DNA from: SIG653 sp964509125
GTDB taxonomy: Bacteria; Bacillota; Clostridia; Oscillospirales; CAG-382
Assembly (NCBI GenBank): GCA_964509125.1
Contig: CAZDVZ010000004.1
Location: 8,915 to 72,914, forward strand
Length of the DNA stretch: 64,000 nucleotides
Direction: 5' to 3'
Each line of letters starts with the position of its first letter. The stretch's first letter is position 1. Shown here piece after piece: positions 42,163 to 52,123 of this stretch. The position numbers were made by a program, and so were the translations under genes. The notes beneath the pieces were generated by a model, which was not told where the DNA came from, made no database searches, and saw nothing but the letters and a program-made list of their open reading frames with translations.

Positions 42163-44598
42163 TTGCGAAAACGCAACAGTGTGCAAAAGCTTAAAAAAAT
42201 GATTGATTGCATACCGGCTGAACAGGTTTCTTTTAATAACCTAAAAAGGAGCCTGTTAGAAAAAGTCTACAACAAACTTAACGAAGAACAGAAAGAGGCA
42301 GTTTTTACAGCTAATGGCCCTTTACTTGTAATAGCGGGTGCCGGAAGCGGCAAAACAACTGTTCTTGTAAACAGAGTGGAATATCTTTGTTTCTTTGGAA
42401 ATTTATATGAAGAAAATATTCCCGCTACAAAAAAAGATTTGAATTATCTTGAAGAGTTTTCAGATTCATCTGTATCTGATATTCGTAATGCATTAAAAAA
42501 ATATGTTAAAAACGTACCCGCACCGTGGGAAGTACTTTGCATAACTTTTACAAATAAGGCAGCAAACGAGATAAAAGAACGTCTTGCTTTGACCCTTGGA
42601 GAGTCGAGTAAATATGTATGGGCTGGAACATTTCACTCTATATGCTCCAAAATACTCAGAAGACATATCGACCTTCTTGGTGGCTATAAAAATGATTTTA
42701 CGATATACGACACAGCCGATTGCAAACGTCTCGTAACCGAAGTTCTTAAAAAATTAAAGATTGACGATAAGATCTATACTCCCCAGTCAATGCTTGCAGC
42801 AATTGGTAAGGCAAAAGAAAAATGTATAGAAGCTCAAGATTATCTCGCAGTTTCAACTGATCTTAGAGCGGAAATTATTTCAGAAGTATATAAAGAATAT
42901 CAAGCAAGACTTGTTGCCTCTAACGCACTTGATTTTGACGACATAATTCTTAATGCTCTAAAACTCTTTAAAAATCATAAAGAAATACTCAATAAATACA
43001 GCAATCAATTTAAGTATATTTTAGTTGACGAATACCAAGACACAAACACTACTCAAGATCTTCTTGTAAGATATCTTGCTTCTACACACAAAAACATTTG
43101 CGTTGTTGGGGATGACGACCAAAGTATATATGCATTCAGAGGCGCAGTAGTTGACAATATTCTTTCTTTCGATAAACATTATCCCACGGCTAAAATAATC
43201 AAATTAGAACGAAACTATCGTTCAACCCAGACAATCCTTAATGCAGCTAACGCAATTATTGCCAATAATAAAGGCAGACGTGGAAAAGAACTTTGGACCG
43301 ATGCTGATAGGGGCGAAAGAATTATTCTCAAAAAACAATTCACCCAAAGCGAAGAAGCGGGTTACATCGTAACGTACATCAAGGATAAAGTTACATCAGG
43401 CGAATGTTCCTACAAGGATTTTGCCGTACTTTACAGGCAAAAAGCTCAAGCCAATGCACTTGAGATCATTTTCTCAAAAAGTAATATTCCATATCGTGTT
43501 TTTGGAAGCTTGCGTTTCTATGATAGAAAAGAAATTAAAGACCTGACTTCTTATCTCCATGTAATAGATAACCCTAATGATTCTATCAGAATTAAGAGGA
43601 TCATTAATGTCCCAAAACGAGCAATAGGAAATACAACAATTTCGCTTTTAGAAGACATTGCAACCAAAAACGAAAAGAGTGTTTATGATGTAATAACAAA
43701 TGCCGAAACATATCCGGAGCTTCAAAAATCGATTCCAAAAATAAAAGTTTTCCAAGGACTGATTGAATACCTTAGAGAATACGCCGAATCTGCTTCTGTA
43801 TCAGATCTTATAAAAGAAGTTATTACAAAAACCTCATATAAAGAATACATTTTAGAAACAGAAGATGACAAAGATAAAGCACAACTTCCCGATGAGCTTG
43901 TTTCGGGCGCATTAATGTACGAACAAAGAGCTTTGGAAAATGGCGAAACACCAACCTTGAAGGGTTTTTTAGAAGAAGTTGCGTTACTTACAGATGTTGA
44001 TAATATGGATAGCTCCAAAGATGCCGTTACATTAATGACGGTCCACAGCGCTAAGGGGCTTGAGTTTAACACAGTATTTCTTCCCGGATTTGAAGAAGGA
44101 GTTTTTCCGGGAACCCAAACAATGGCAGGGTCATCAAGTGAAATGGAAGAAGAAAGAAGACTTGCATATGTAGCTGTTACAAGAGCAAAAAAACAACTTA
44201 TAATTTGTCACGCAAATACAAGACTTCTTTATGGAAAAACCTCCTCAAACCAATTATCCAGATTCGCCCTTGAAATTCCAAAAGAACTTGTAATCATTGA
44301 ACAGCCAATGAAAACAGTTTACAACCATAACGCATCTGAATCCAAAAGAAAATATGCAAACAGCAGAGATTCTTTCCTTAAAAACACTACAGCCGCTGCA
44401 AAAAATTCTCATCACGATTTCACCGAAAAAGGAGAAATGATTAATGTGGGAGACAGAGTTTCCCATAATCTTTTTGGAAACGGCGAAGTTTTATCTGTTT
44501 TGGATATTAAAAAGGATTTTATATATGAAATAAAATTTGATTCGGGCACAACAAAAAAAGTTATGGCGAGCTTTTGTAAACTCAAAAAAATTAATTAA
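42163..44598 (+). CDS. pcrA: UvrD/PcrA-type ATP-dependent DNA helicase
   Basis: This superfamily 1A 3'-5' helicase unwinds DNA in nucleotide-excision repair and removes RecA. The 811 residues have motif I AGAGSGKTT (58-66), VDEYQDTNTTQD, GDDDQSIYAFRGA, LERNYRST, TLMTVHSAKGLEF and VAVTRAKK, plus a C-terminal Tudor-like region (NLFGNGEVLSV) that binds RNA polymerase in PcrA. The start is a TTG at 42163 behind AAAGGAAAG; the next ATG, at 42199, is a shorter alternative. Confidence 0.94.
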   Translation: MRKRNSVQKLKKMIDCIPAEQVSFNNLKRSLLEKVYNKLNEEQKEAVFTANGPLLVIAGAGSGKTTVLVNRVEYLCFFGNLYEENIPATKKDLNYLEEFSDSSVSDIRNALKKYVKNVPAPWEVLCITFTNKAANEIKERLALTLGESSKYVWAGTFHSICSKILRRHIDLLGGYKNDFTIYDTADCKRLVTEVLKKLKIDDKIYTPQSMLAAIGKAKEKCIEAQDYLAVSTDLRAEIISEVYKEYQARLVASNALDFDDIILNALKLFKNHKEILNKYSNQFKYILVDEYQDTNTTQDLLVRYLASTHKNICVVGDDDQSIYAFRGAVVDNILSFDKHYPTAKIIKLERNYRSTQTILNAANAIIANNKGRRGKELWTDADRGERIILKKQFTQSEEAGYIVTYIKDKVTSGECSYKDFAVLYRQKAQANALEIIFSKSNIPYRVFGSLRFYDRKEIKDLTSYLHVIDNPNDSIRIKRIINVPKRAIGNTTISLLEDIATKNEKSVYDVITNAETYPELQKSIPKIKVFQGLIEYLREYAESASVSDLIKEVITKTSYKEYILETEDDKDKAQLPDELVSGALMYEQRALENGETPTLKGFLEEVALLTDVDNMDSSKDAVTLMTVHSAKGLEFNTVFLPGFEEGVFPGTQTMAGSSSEMEEERRLAYVAVTRAKKQLIICHANTRLLYGKTSSNQLSRFALEIPKELVIIEQPMKTVYNHNASESKRKYANSRDSFLKNTTAAAKNSHHDFTEKGEMINVGDRVSHNLFGNGEVLSVLDIKKDFIYEIKFDSGTTKKVMASFCKLKKIN

Positions 44599-44615
44599 TG
44601 AAAGAAGGACACATT

Positions 44616-45866
44616 ATGGCAGTCATCAAACCTATCAAACCGTTGCGCTTTGCGGACAAAAAAACAATAGATTCGTGTGTATGCCCCCCATATGACATAA
44701 TTAGCGATAAAGAAAGAGAAGAGATCGTTAAAAGAAACGATCACAATATTGTAATCCTTGAAAAACCGGAAGGCGAAAACAAATACGAAAACGCGGGGTC
44801 ACTTTTAAAAGCGTGGATAAAAGAAGGCGTTTTAAAACGTGACGATTCAGAAGGTATTTTTGTTTATCAAGAAAAGTTTTCCGTTGCAGGAAAAGAATAT
44901 GTATTTGACGGTCTTGTATGCCTTGCAAAACTTTACGAGTTTTCAGAAAAAGTAGTTCTTCCCCACGAAGAAACTCTTTCAAAAGCGAAGCAAGACAGAC
45001 TAAATCTGCTTACTGCTACACATTGCAACTTCTCTTCTGTTTATTCTCTCTATATGGATGAAGAAAAAACAGTTGAAAAAATCATTGAAAAAGCAAAAAA
45101 TCTTGATTGTGAGTGTTCTTTTACCGACAACGAAAATGTTACACACACTCTTTGGAAGATTACTGATAAAGATGACTTGAACGAGCTTGTAGTTGCGTTT
45201 AAGGACAAGCAACTCTTTATTGCCGACGGACATCACAGATACGAAACAAGTCTTAACTACAGAAGAATATGCAAAGAGCAAGGAATTACTGACCTTGATA
45301 CAGATTACATACTTATGACTCTTGTTGATATGGATAACAAGGGCTTGGTGATCATGCCAACTCATCGTGTTATTACAGAAAAAGGCTTAGACATCGATGC
45401 ATTGAAAGAAAAATGTAAATCAGAGTTTGAAATCGTTGAAATGGATGACATTAATACGGCAGAAAAAACACTTGCTTCTCTTTCTGACATTCATGCATAC
45501 GCGCTTTACAGCGGAGGAAATGGTTACACACTTTTCAAGCGCAAAGAGGACGCTGTTATTGAAGGACATTCTGACGCATACTGCGGACTCGATGTTTCTG
45601 TTCTTCACACGCTCATCCTTGAAAAAGGCTTGGGAATCGATAAAGAAAATATGGCTAATCAAAAAAGCCTTATTTACACAAGAAGCATTGACGAAGCAGT
45701 AAGCCTCGTTAAAAACGGCGATGCATCTTGCACTTTTATTCTTAATTCCACAAAAGTTCAACAAATTAAAGCCGTTTCCTTGGCGGGAGACAAGATGCCT
45801 CAAAAATCTACCTATTTTTATCCTAAGCTTATAACAGGACTTGTTATAAATTGCCTTGAAAAATAA
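44616..45866 (+). CDS. DUF1015 family protein
   Basis: DUF1015 proteins resemble the HTH-free ParB-like fold and have no known function. The ATG at 44616 has GAAGGA upstream and gives about 416 residues beginning MAVIKPIKPLRFADKK. Family landmarks are CPPYDIISDKEREE, FIADGHHRYETSLNYR and HTLILEKGLG. It lies between pcrA and valS with a 17-bp upstream gap. An earlier in-frame ATG at 44598 overlaps the pcrA stop. Confidence 0.88.
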   Translation: MAVIKPIKPLRFADKKTIDSCVCPPYDIISDKEREEIVKRNDHNIVILEKPEGENKYENAGSLLKAWIKEGVLKRDDSEGIFVYQEKFSVAGKEYVFDGLVCLAKLYEFSEKVVLPHEETLSKAKQDRLNLLTATHCNFSSVYSLYMDEEKTVEKIIEKAKNLDCECSFTDNENVTHTLWKITDKDDLNELVVAFKDKQLFIADGHHRYETSLNYRRICKEQGITDLDTDYILMTLVDMDNKGLVIMPTHRVITEKGLDIDALKEKCKSEFEIVEMDDINTAEKTLASLSDIHAYALYSGGNGYTLFKRKEDAVIEGHSDAYCGLDVSVLHTLILEKGLGIDKENMANQKSLIYTRSIDEAVSLVKNGDASCTFILNSTKVQQIKAVSLAGDKMPQKSTYFYPKLITGLVINCLEK

Positions 45867-45882
45867 TTTATCGGAGCTTTAT

Positions 45883-48522
45883 ATGAATAACTTACTTGAT
45901 AAGAAATATGATCCTAAAAATGTTGAAGACCGACTTTACAAATTTTGGTCTGAAAACGGATATTTTACACCTGAAATAGATAAATCCAAAAAGCCTTTTT
46001 CCATTGTTATTCCACCGCCAAACGTAACGGGACAGCTCCACATGGGACACGCCCTTGACGAAACATTGCAGGACATTCTTATAAGAACCAAACGTATGCA
46101 AGGATATTGTACTCTGTGGATTCCCGGAACTGATCATGCGGGAATAGCCACCCAAATTAAAGTTGAAGAACAACTTCGTAAAGAGGAAGGGCTTTCACGT
46201 CACGATTTGGGAAGGGAAAAATTTCTTGAACGTGTATGGGACTGGAAAAAAATGTACGGCAGCCGTATCATCAATCAGCTCAAAAAGTTAGGTTCTTCGT
46301 GCGACTGGACGAGAGAACGCTTTACAATGGATGAAACTTGCTCTGCCGCTGTTAAGAAGATTTTTGTTTCCCTTTACAACAAAGGGCAGATTTATCGCGG
46401 CTATAGAATTATAAACTGGTGTCCAAACTGCAATACAGCTCTTTCTGATACGGAAGTTGATCACAAGGACACTGCCGGTAATTTCTATCATATCAAATAT
46501 CCTATTAAGGGTACTGATGAGATGTTGGAAATTGCAACAACTCGTCCGGAAACAATGTTAGGCGATACGGGCATCGCAGTAAACCCTAACGATGAAAGAT
46601 ACACAAAATATATTGGAAAAACGGCAATTTTACCTTTGATGAACAGAGAAATTCCAATTGTTGCCGACGAATATGTTGACATGGAATTTGGAACAGGGTG
46701 TGTTAAAATGACTCCCTGTCACGACCCTAACGATTATCAGGTTGCCTTAAGACACAACCTTGAAATGATAGTGGTTCTTGACGGTAACGCCAAAATAAAT
46801 GAAAACGGTGGAAAATATCAAGGTATGGATCGCTTTGAAGCAAGAAAAGCTATCATTGAAGATCTTGATGCGCTTGGACTTTTAGTTAAAATAGAGCCTC
46901 ATTCTCATGCCGTCGCTCACTGCTATAGATGCGGTACTATCGTAGAACCAATTTCTTCCAGACAATGGTTTGTTAAAATGGAAGAACTTGCAAAGCCTGC
47001 CATTGAAGCAGTGAAAAAAGGTGACATTAAATTTGTTCCTGAACGCTTTTCCAAAAACTACCTTAACTGGATGGAAAATATTTTAGATTGGTGCATTTCA
47101 CGTCAACTTTGGTGGGGACACAGAATACCCGCCTTCTATTGTGATGATTGCGGGGAAATGACCGTTTCCGAAAACGATGTAACCGTATGCCCAAAATGCG
47201 GAAGTAAAAACATAACTCAAGACGAGGATGTACTTGATACGTGGTTTTCATCGGCACTTTGGCCAATGTCAACATTGGGTTGGCCCAACCAAACAGAGGA
47301 TCTTGAATACTTTTATCCTACAAGTGTTCTTGTTACCGGCTATGACATTATTACATTCTGGGTTTCAAAAATGATCTTCCAAGGACTTGAAGGCATGAAA
47401 GAAAAACCATTTAGTGATGTTTTGATTCACGGGCTTGTAAGAGATTCACAAGGAAGAAAGATGAGTAAATCCTTAGGCAACGGAATTGATCCGCTTGAAA
47501 TCATTGACAAATACGGTGCAGATGCTTTAAGGTTTACACTTGCAACAGGTAATAGTCCCGGAAACGATATGCGTTTCTACGAAGAACGTGTCGAAGCGTC
47601 GCGAAATTTCTGCAACAAAATTTGGAACGCTGCAAGATTTGTTCTTATGAACCTCGAAGAAGATATTAAAATGCCGGACGACATTACAACGCTTTCCCTT
47701 GAAAAAGAAGATAAATGGATACTTTCCAAATACAACACCTTGGTAAAAGAAGTAAATGAAAACATTGATAAATACGAATTAGGCGTTGCAGTGTCAAAAC
47801 TTTACGATTTTATTTGGGATGTATTCTGCGATTGGTACATTGAACTTGTAAAACCCAGACTTAACGCCAAAGGAACAGAAAGCAACAGCGTTGCGGGAAA
47901 AGTTTTAGTCTATGTTCTTTCGGGAACTATGAAACTGCTTCATCCCTTCACGCCATTTATTACAGAGGAAATTTGGCAAAAACTTCCTCATGAAGGCGAG
48001 AGCATTATGATCTCCTCCTTCCCTGTTTTTGATTCAAAATTAACATTTACCGCTGACGAAGAAAATGTTCAATATGCAATTGACGCTATTAAAGCTATCA
48101 GAAACAGACGTTCGGAGATGAATGTTCCTCCCTCAAAAAAATCTGCCCTATATATAAAAACGGAATATAAAGAACTTTTTGAAACGTCAAATATTTGGTT
48201 TGAAAAACTTGCTTCCGCTTCTGCCGTTGAAATAATCGATAATGATCCCGAAGACGCGGATGAATGCGTTCAAATCATTACATCCGGTGCTACTGTATTT
48301 ATTAAAACAAAAGAAATGGTAGACATTGAAGGAGAACGTAAACGTCTCACCAAAGAACTTGAAGATGCAGAAAAAGAGCTTTCAAGAGCCACATCAAAAT
48401 TGGCAAACGCTGATTTTGTTTCAAAGGCTCCCGCAAAAGTAATTGATGCTGAAAGAGAAAAGGTTAAAAAGTACGAGGCAATGAAACAAAGCATTACCGC
48501 CGCACTTGAAAAGCTTGTATGA
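45883..48522 (+). CDS. valS: Valyl-tRNA synthetase
   Basis: ValS charges tRNA-Val and edits Thr-tRNA-Val in a CP1 domain. From the ATG at 45883, with CGGAG upstream, the HIGH motif HMGH is at residues 53-56 and KMSKS at 526-530. The CP1 editing domain (TTRPETMLGDTGIAV), the zinc-type Cys residues (CDDCG and CPKCG), and the C-terminal valine-specific coiled coil are present. The next gene, thiI, overlaps the stop by 4 bp. No T-box leader is seen because the gene is internal to a run. Confidence 0.97.
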   Translation: MNNLLDKKYDPKNVEDRLYKFWSENGYFTPEIDKSKKPFSIVIPPPNVTGQLHMGHALDETLQDILIRTKRMQGYCTLWIPGTDHAGIATQIKVEEQLRKEEGLSRHDLGREKFLERVWDWKKMYGSRIINQLKKLGSSCDWTRERFTMDETCSAAVKKIFVSLYNKGQIYRGYRIINWCPNCNTALSDTEVDHKDTAGNFYHIKYPIKGTDEMLEIATTRPETMLGDTGIAVNPNDERYTKYIGKTAILPLMNREIPIVADEYVDMEFGTGCVKMTPCHDPNDYQVALRHNLEMIVVLDGNAKINENGGKYQGMDRFEARKAIIEDLDALGLLVKIEPHSHAVAHCYRCGTIVEPISSRQWFVKMEELAKPAIEAVKKGDIKFVPERFSKNYLNWMENILDWCISRQLWWGHRIPAFYCDDCGEMTVSENDVTVCPKCGSKNITQDEDVLDTWFSSALWPMSTLGWPNQTEDLEYFYPTSVLVTGYDIITFWVSKMIFQGLEGMKEKPFSDVLIHGLVRDSQGRKMSKSLGNGIDPLEIIDKYGADALRFTLATGNSPGNDMRFYEERVEASRNFCNKIWNAARFVLMNLEEDIKMPDDITTLSLEKEDKWILSKYNTLVKEVNENIDKYELGVAVSKLYDFIWDVFCDWYIELVKPRLNAKGTESNSVAGKVLVYVLSGTMKLLHPFTPFITEEIWQKLPHEGESIMISSFPVFDSKLTFTADEENVQYAIDAIKAIRNRRSEMNVPPSKKSALYIKTEYKELFETSNIWFEKLASASAVEIIDNDPEDADECVQIITSGATVFIKTKEMVDIEGERKRLTKELEDAEKELSRATSKLANADFVSKAPAKVIDAEREKVKKYEAMKQSITAALEKLV

Positions 48523-49709
48523 ACAAATTAAACGAAAACAAAAAAGTTATTTTATTAAAATACGGTGAAGTTGTAATGAAAGGCTTAAACAGAAGTTATT
48601 TTGATAGCCTTATCGTTAAACGCGCCAAAGAAATGCTGAAAAAGGCTGAAGGAAACTTCAGCCTTGAGTATGCACAATCTACCCTTTATATTAGCGGTGA
48701 TGAAGATGCAGATATGGACGAGGCTTTTTCTATTCTGAAAAAGCTTTTTGGCATCGCCACAATATGTATGGGTTATCAATGTGAAAAGAGCATGGATTCA
48801 ATTTCAGAATGCGTAAAACAAAATTTACGCCCTCTTTTGGGAAAAGCGAAAACATTTAAATGTGAATCCAAAAGAAGCGACAAAAACTTTCCACTTAAAT
48901 CTCCTGAAATTAGCGCAGAAATTGGTGGAGTTATTTTAGATTCCATGCATAGTTTAAAAGTAGATGTTAAAGAACCGGATGTAACCATTTTCGTTGAAGT
49001 TCGTGAAAAATATGCTTATATACACAACGGTGGTGAAAAAGGTTTGGGAGGAATGCCGCCGGGAAGCGCGGGAAAAGGTTTGCTTCTCTTATCCGGAGGA
49101 ATAGACAGTCCCGTTGCCGGCTTTATGATGTCTAAAAGAGGCATTTCGGTTGATTGTGTTTATTTTGAAAGTCCTCCTTATACAAGTGAAAATGCTAAGC
49201 AAAAAGTTGTAGATTTAGCAAATAAATTAGCTGAATACAACGGCAAGCTCTATCTTAATTGCATATCTGTCACTGAAATTCAAGAAGAATTGATGGAAAA
49301 ATGCGAGCACAAGCTGTTTACTGTTTTGCTTCGACGTTTTATGATGCGCCTTGCACTTAAACACGCTTTAAGAATAGGAGCAGGACTTCTGATAACCGGA
49401 GAAAGCATCGGACAAGTCGCCAGTCAAACCGTTCCCGCGCTTGCAGTTACAGATGCCATTGCAACCATTCCTGTTATTAGGCCGCTTGCCGGTTTGGACA
49501 AAGAGGAAATTGTAAAGATTTCAAGAATGATTGACACCTTTGACATAAGTGTTTTGCCTTATGACGATTGCTGCACCGTATTTACACCGAAGCATCCCAA
49601 CACAAGACCTACTTTAGAAGGAGTTCTTGCAGAAGAAGCTAAATTAGATGTGGAGGGGCTTGTCGAAAGGGCCTTTTCCACCAGGACAGTTATGGAAATT
49701 ATGCCATGA
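48519..49709 (+). CDS. thiI: tRNA 4-thiouridine synthetase ThiI
   Basis: ThiI transfers sulfur to U8 of tRNA and in some organisms to ThiS. The 396-residue product has the NFLD and THUMP domains (N-terminal ~170 residues), the PP-loop SGGIDSPVAG starting at S192 and DDCCTVFTPKHPNTRP near the C-terminus. It lacks the C-terminal rhodanese domain, as is typical for Gram-positives, which use a dedicated cysteine desulfurase. Its start overlaps valS and its stop overlaps the protease gene. Confidence 0.95.
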   Translation: MNKLNENKKVILLKYGEVVMKGLNRSYFDSLIVKRAKEMLKKAEGNFSLEYAQSTLYISGDEDADMDEAFSILKKLFGIATICMGYQCEKSMDSISECVKQNLRPLLGKAKTFKCESKRSDKNFPLKSPEISAEIGGVILDSMHSLKVDVKEPDVTIFVEVREKYAYIHNGGEKGLGGMPPGSAGKGLLLLSGGIDSPVAGFMMSKRGISVDCVYFESPPYTSENAKQKVVDLANKLAEYNGKLYLNCISVTEIQEELMEKCEHKLFTVLLRRFMMRLALKHALRIGAGLLITGESIGQVASQTVPALAVTDAIATIPVIRPLAGLDKEEIVKISRMIDTFDISVLPYDDCCTVFTPKHPNTRPTLEGVLAEEAKLDVEGLVERAFSTRTVMEIMP

Positions 49710-52120
49710 AAAATTTTAAATTTTTAAGCCGAAAGACAATTTCTTTTGTTATTGCGTTTATAATTTTATTTTCTACAGTAAATTTCAACATAAAAGCCGC
49801 GATTCCTACATCATATGATCTTAGAGACTACGGTTACGTTACTTCTGTAAAAAATCAAGGTAATGCAAACTCATGTTGGGTGTTTGCTACAATCGGAGCC
49901 ATTGAATCTTCATTAATTGTGGGAGGTTATGCTGACTCTTCCATAGATCTTTCAGAAGCACACCTTGGGTGGTTTTCTATTAATTCCGCTATTTCCAATG
50001 AAAATGATTTAACTTACGGCGATGGATTATCAGTAGATAACCCATATCAATACAGCGGAAACGATCTATATGCTATTTGGGCAATATCAAGAGGATTCGG
50101 TTTAGAATTTGAAGAATTTTCTAAATATAATGTTTCAGATCCGGATTCCACATTTGTAAGAGAAAGCTCAAGAAATGTTTCCGAATACACTGTTTCCCAA
50201 TTAAATATTTACGAACCATCAGAATCCGATTCCATTAAACAGGCAATAATAACCAATGGTGCTGTTATGGCTTCTTATCGTGATTCTTCGGGGTATTACA
50301 CAAGAGGTAACGATGGTTATTGTTTTTATGAGAATGTATACACAGAAACAAACCACGCAACTCTTATAATAGGATGGGACGATGATTTTTCAAAAGAAAA
50401 CTTTGGAGACCTCCAACCATCATCAAACGGTGCTTGGCTTTGCAGAAATACTCGCGGCACATCGTGGGGCGATAACGGCTATTTTTGGCTTTCATATGAG
50501 ACCACTTCTTTAAAAAGAATAGTTTCTTTCGTGGCAGAGCCTTCTGAAAATGACATATATCAAATTTATCAATATGATGGGTATGGATTCTCTAAAGCAC
50601 TTAGCATAAACGATTCGGGTATTGTATACACTTCTAACATTTTTGATATTACAGAAAACGGATGTTTGGAAAAAATTGCCTTTTACACCGCAATGACTAA
50701 TCTGAATCATGATATAACTATATATAGACTTAATGAATCATACAGTTCCCCCGTGGATGGAGAAGTAATATCTAATTTTTCAAAATCGTGTAATAATTTA
50801 GGATATTACCTTTGCGACCTTCCGTCTCCCGTGAATGTTTACGCAGGCGACGCTATTTCTATTGTTGTAAAAATATCGGGCAGCGGAAGAATTAAATTTT
50901 ATTCCGAAGGAACTGAAAACAGAGCATCCATAAACGGAAAAAGCTTTGCTTCACCTGATGGAATTTCATGGGTAGATACAGCACAAAACAATTTTGGGAA
51001 TCTGTGCATTAAAGCGTGGGTAGATCCGGATGTTTACGAAGGACCGGATATTATATCTTTATATAACAAAATGCTTCCCATAAGTGAAGAATATTACGAA
51101 GATAATATTCTTTCCTCCGTAATGGACAAAGTGAATAAATTGGATTTAACCGGTTCGACAGATCGAGAGACGCTTAATTGTTATTTACGTCTTGTATGCC
51201 TATACGAAAAGTATTTTGGTTTTGTCACCGTTGAAAATGAAGAACAATTTATTGCTTTTGCAAATTTAGTTAATAGCGGAAACAAATTTACAGATACCGT
51301 CATTGTTCTCACAGGCGATTTAGATTTCACAAACATTAGCTTCACTGTCCCTTCAGAATTTAACGGAATTTTTAATGGTAAATATCATTCCATTAAAGGA
51401 ATTACTTATCAAAGTGGTGTGGATGCAGGTCTTTTTGGAACAATTTGCCAAAATGGAATTGTAAAAAATGTTGTTATGAACGACTGCTCCTTTGTCACAT
51501 CGGAATATGCCGGAGGAATCGCCGCAAGAAATGAAGGCTTGATCATTGATTGCGCCGTCTCTGCGTCTCTATCGTCCGAATATTTATATTCCGGACTTGT
51601 AGCAGGCTTTAATAAAGGAAAAGTTTTGAACTGCGCTGTCAAAGGAGATTCCGGTGAATATTCATTTGGGGAAATTGTAGGTGAAAACACTTTTGGAATA
51701 ATTCAGAGTTGCCTATACAGTGGCAATTCGCCTGTTTGTGACGGTAACGCTCCCATAGAATCACACCAAGCAAGCGTCTTTGAAGATGTAATTATGGTGC
51801 GAGGATTGGGAATACCCATGAAAAATGTTTCATTATTTGCTTCTCTGTACCATTCAACTCCAAATTCATATGAAGGAAATGCGTACACAGGCGCCATAAT
51901 TGAAAATTTTAAAATATCGGTGTTGGGTGATATCGATGGTGACGGTGAACTTTCTGCATCGGACTATTTGAAAATAAAAAGTTATTTTTTAGAAATTATT
52001 GATTTATCTGACGTTTATTTATCATCAGCAGATATAGATCAAAACGGTTTTATTGAAGCAACAGATTATCTTTTAATAAAATCTCATTTCTTGAACATAA
52101 CAGACATTTACGGAGTTTGA
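49706..52120 (+). CDS. Secreted C1A papain-like protease with dockerin-like C-terminus
   Basis: The 804-residue protein has a signal peptide (about 1-31), then starts directly with a C1A catalytic domain with no long propeptide. Q51 and C57 are in KNQGNANSCWVF, H217 in TNHATLIIGW, and N248 in CRNTRGTSWG. A Lectin_like-type beta domain (about 285-440), a linker with an acidic helix, GLUG-like repeats (GLFGTI, SEYAGGIAARNEGLI, YSGLVAGFNKG; about 570-650) and a dockerin-I-like pair of Ca-binding loops (DIDGDGELSASDY and DIDQNGFIEATDY; from about 740) follow. It overlaps thiI. It likely binds a cohesin-bearing scaffold or cell-surface protein. Confidence 0.9.
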   Translation: MKNFKFLSRKTISFVIAFIILFSTVNFNIKAAIPTSYDLRDYGYVTSVKNQGNANSCWVFATIGAIESSLIVGGYADSSIDLSEAHLGWFSINSAISNENDLTYGDGLSVDNPYQYSGNDLYAIWAISRGFGLEFEEFSKYNVSDPDSTFVRESSRNVSEYTVSQLNIYEPSESDSIKQAIITNGAVMASYRDSSGYYTRGNDGYCFYENVYTETNHATLIIGWDDDFSKENFGDLQPSSNGAWLCRNTRGTSWGDNGYFWLSYETTSLKRIVSFVAEPSENDIYQIYQYDGYGFSKALSINDSGIVYTSNIFDITENGCLEKIAFYTAMTNLNHDITIYRLNESYSSPVDGEVISNFSKSCNNLGYYLCDLPSPVNVYAGDAISIVVKISGSGRIKFYSEGTENRASINGKSFASPDGISWVDTAQNNFGNLCIKAWVDPDVYEGPDIISLYNKMLPISEEYYEDNILSSVMDKVNKLDLTGSTDRETLNCYLRLVCLYEKYFGFVTVENEEQFIAFANLVNSGNKFTDTVIVLTGDLDFTNISFTVPSEFNGIFNGKYHSIKGITYQSGVDAGLFGTICQNGIVKNVVMNDCSFVTSEYAGGIAARNEGLIIDCAVSASLSSEYLYSGLVAGFNKGKVLNCAVKGDSGEYSFGEIVGENTFGIIQSCLYSGNSPVCDGNAPIESHQASVFEDVIMVRGLGIPMKNVSLFASLYHSTPNSYEGNAYTGAIIENFKISVLGDIDGDGELSASDYLKIKSYFLEIIDLSDVYLSSADIDQNGFIEATDYLLIKSHFLNITDIYGV

Positions 52121-52123
52121 TCA

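Noticed and set aside
42163..42198. ATG 42199 as the pcrA start
   Set aside because: The TTG at 42163 has the better-placed AAAGGAAAG, so the longer form was kept, with the ATG noted as an alternative.
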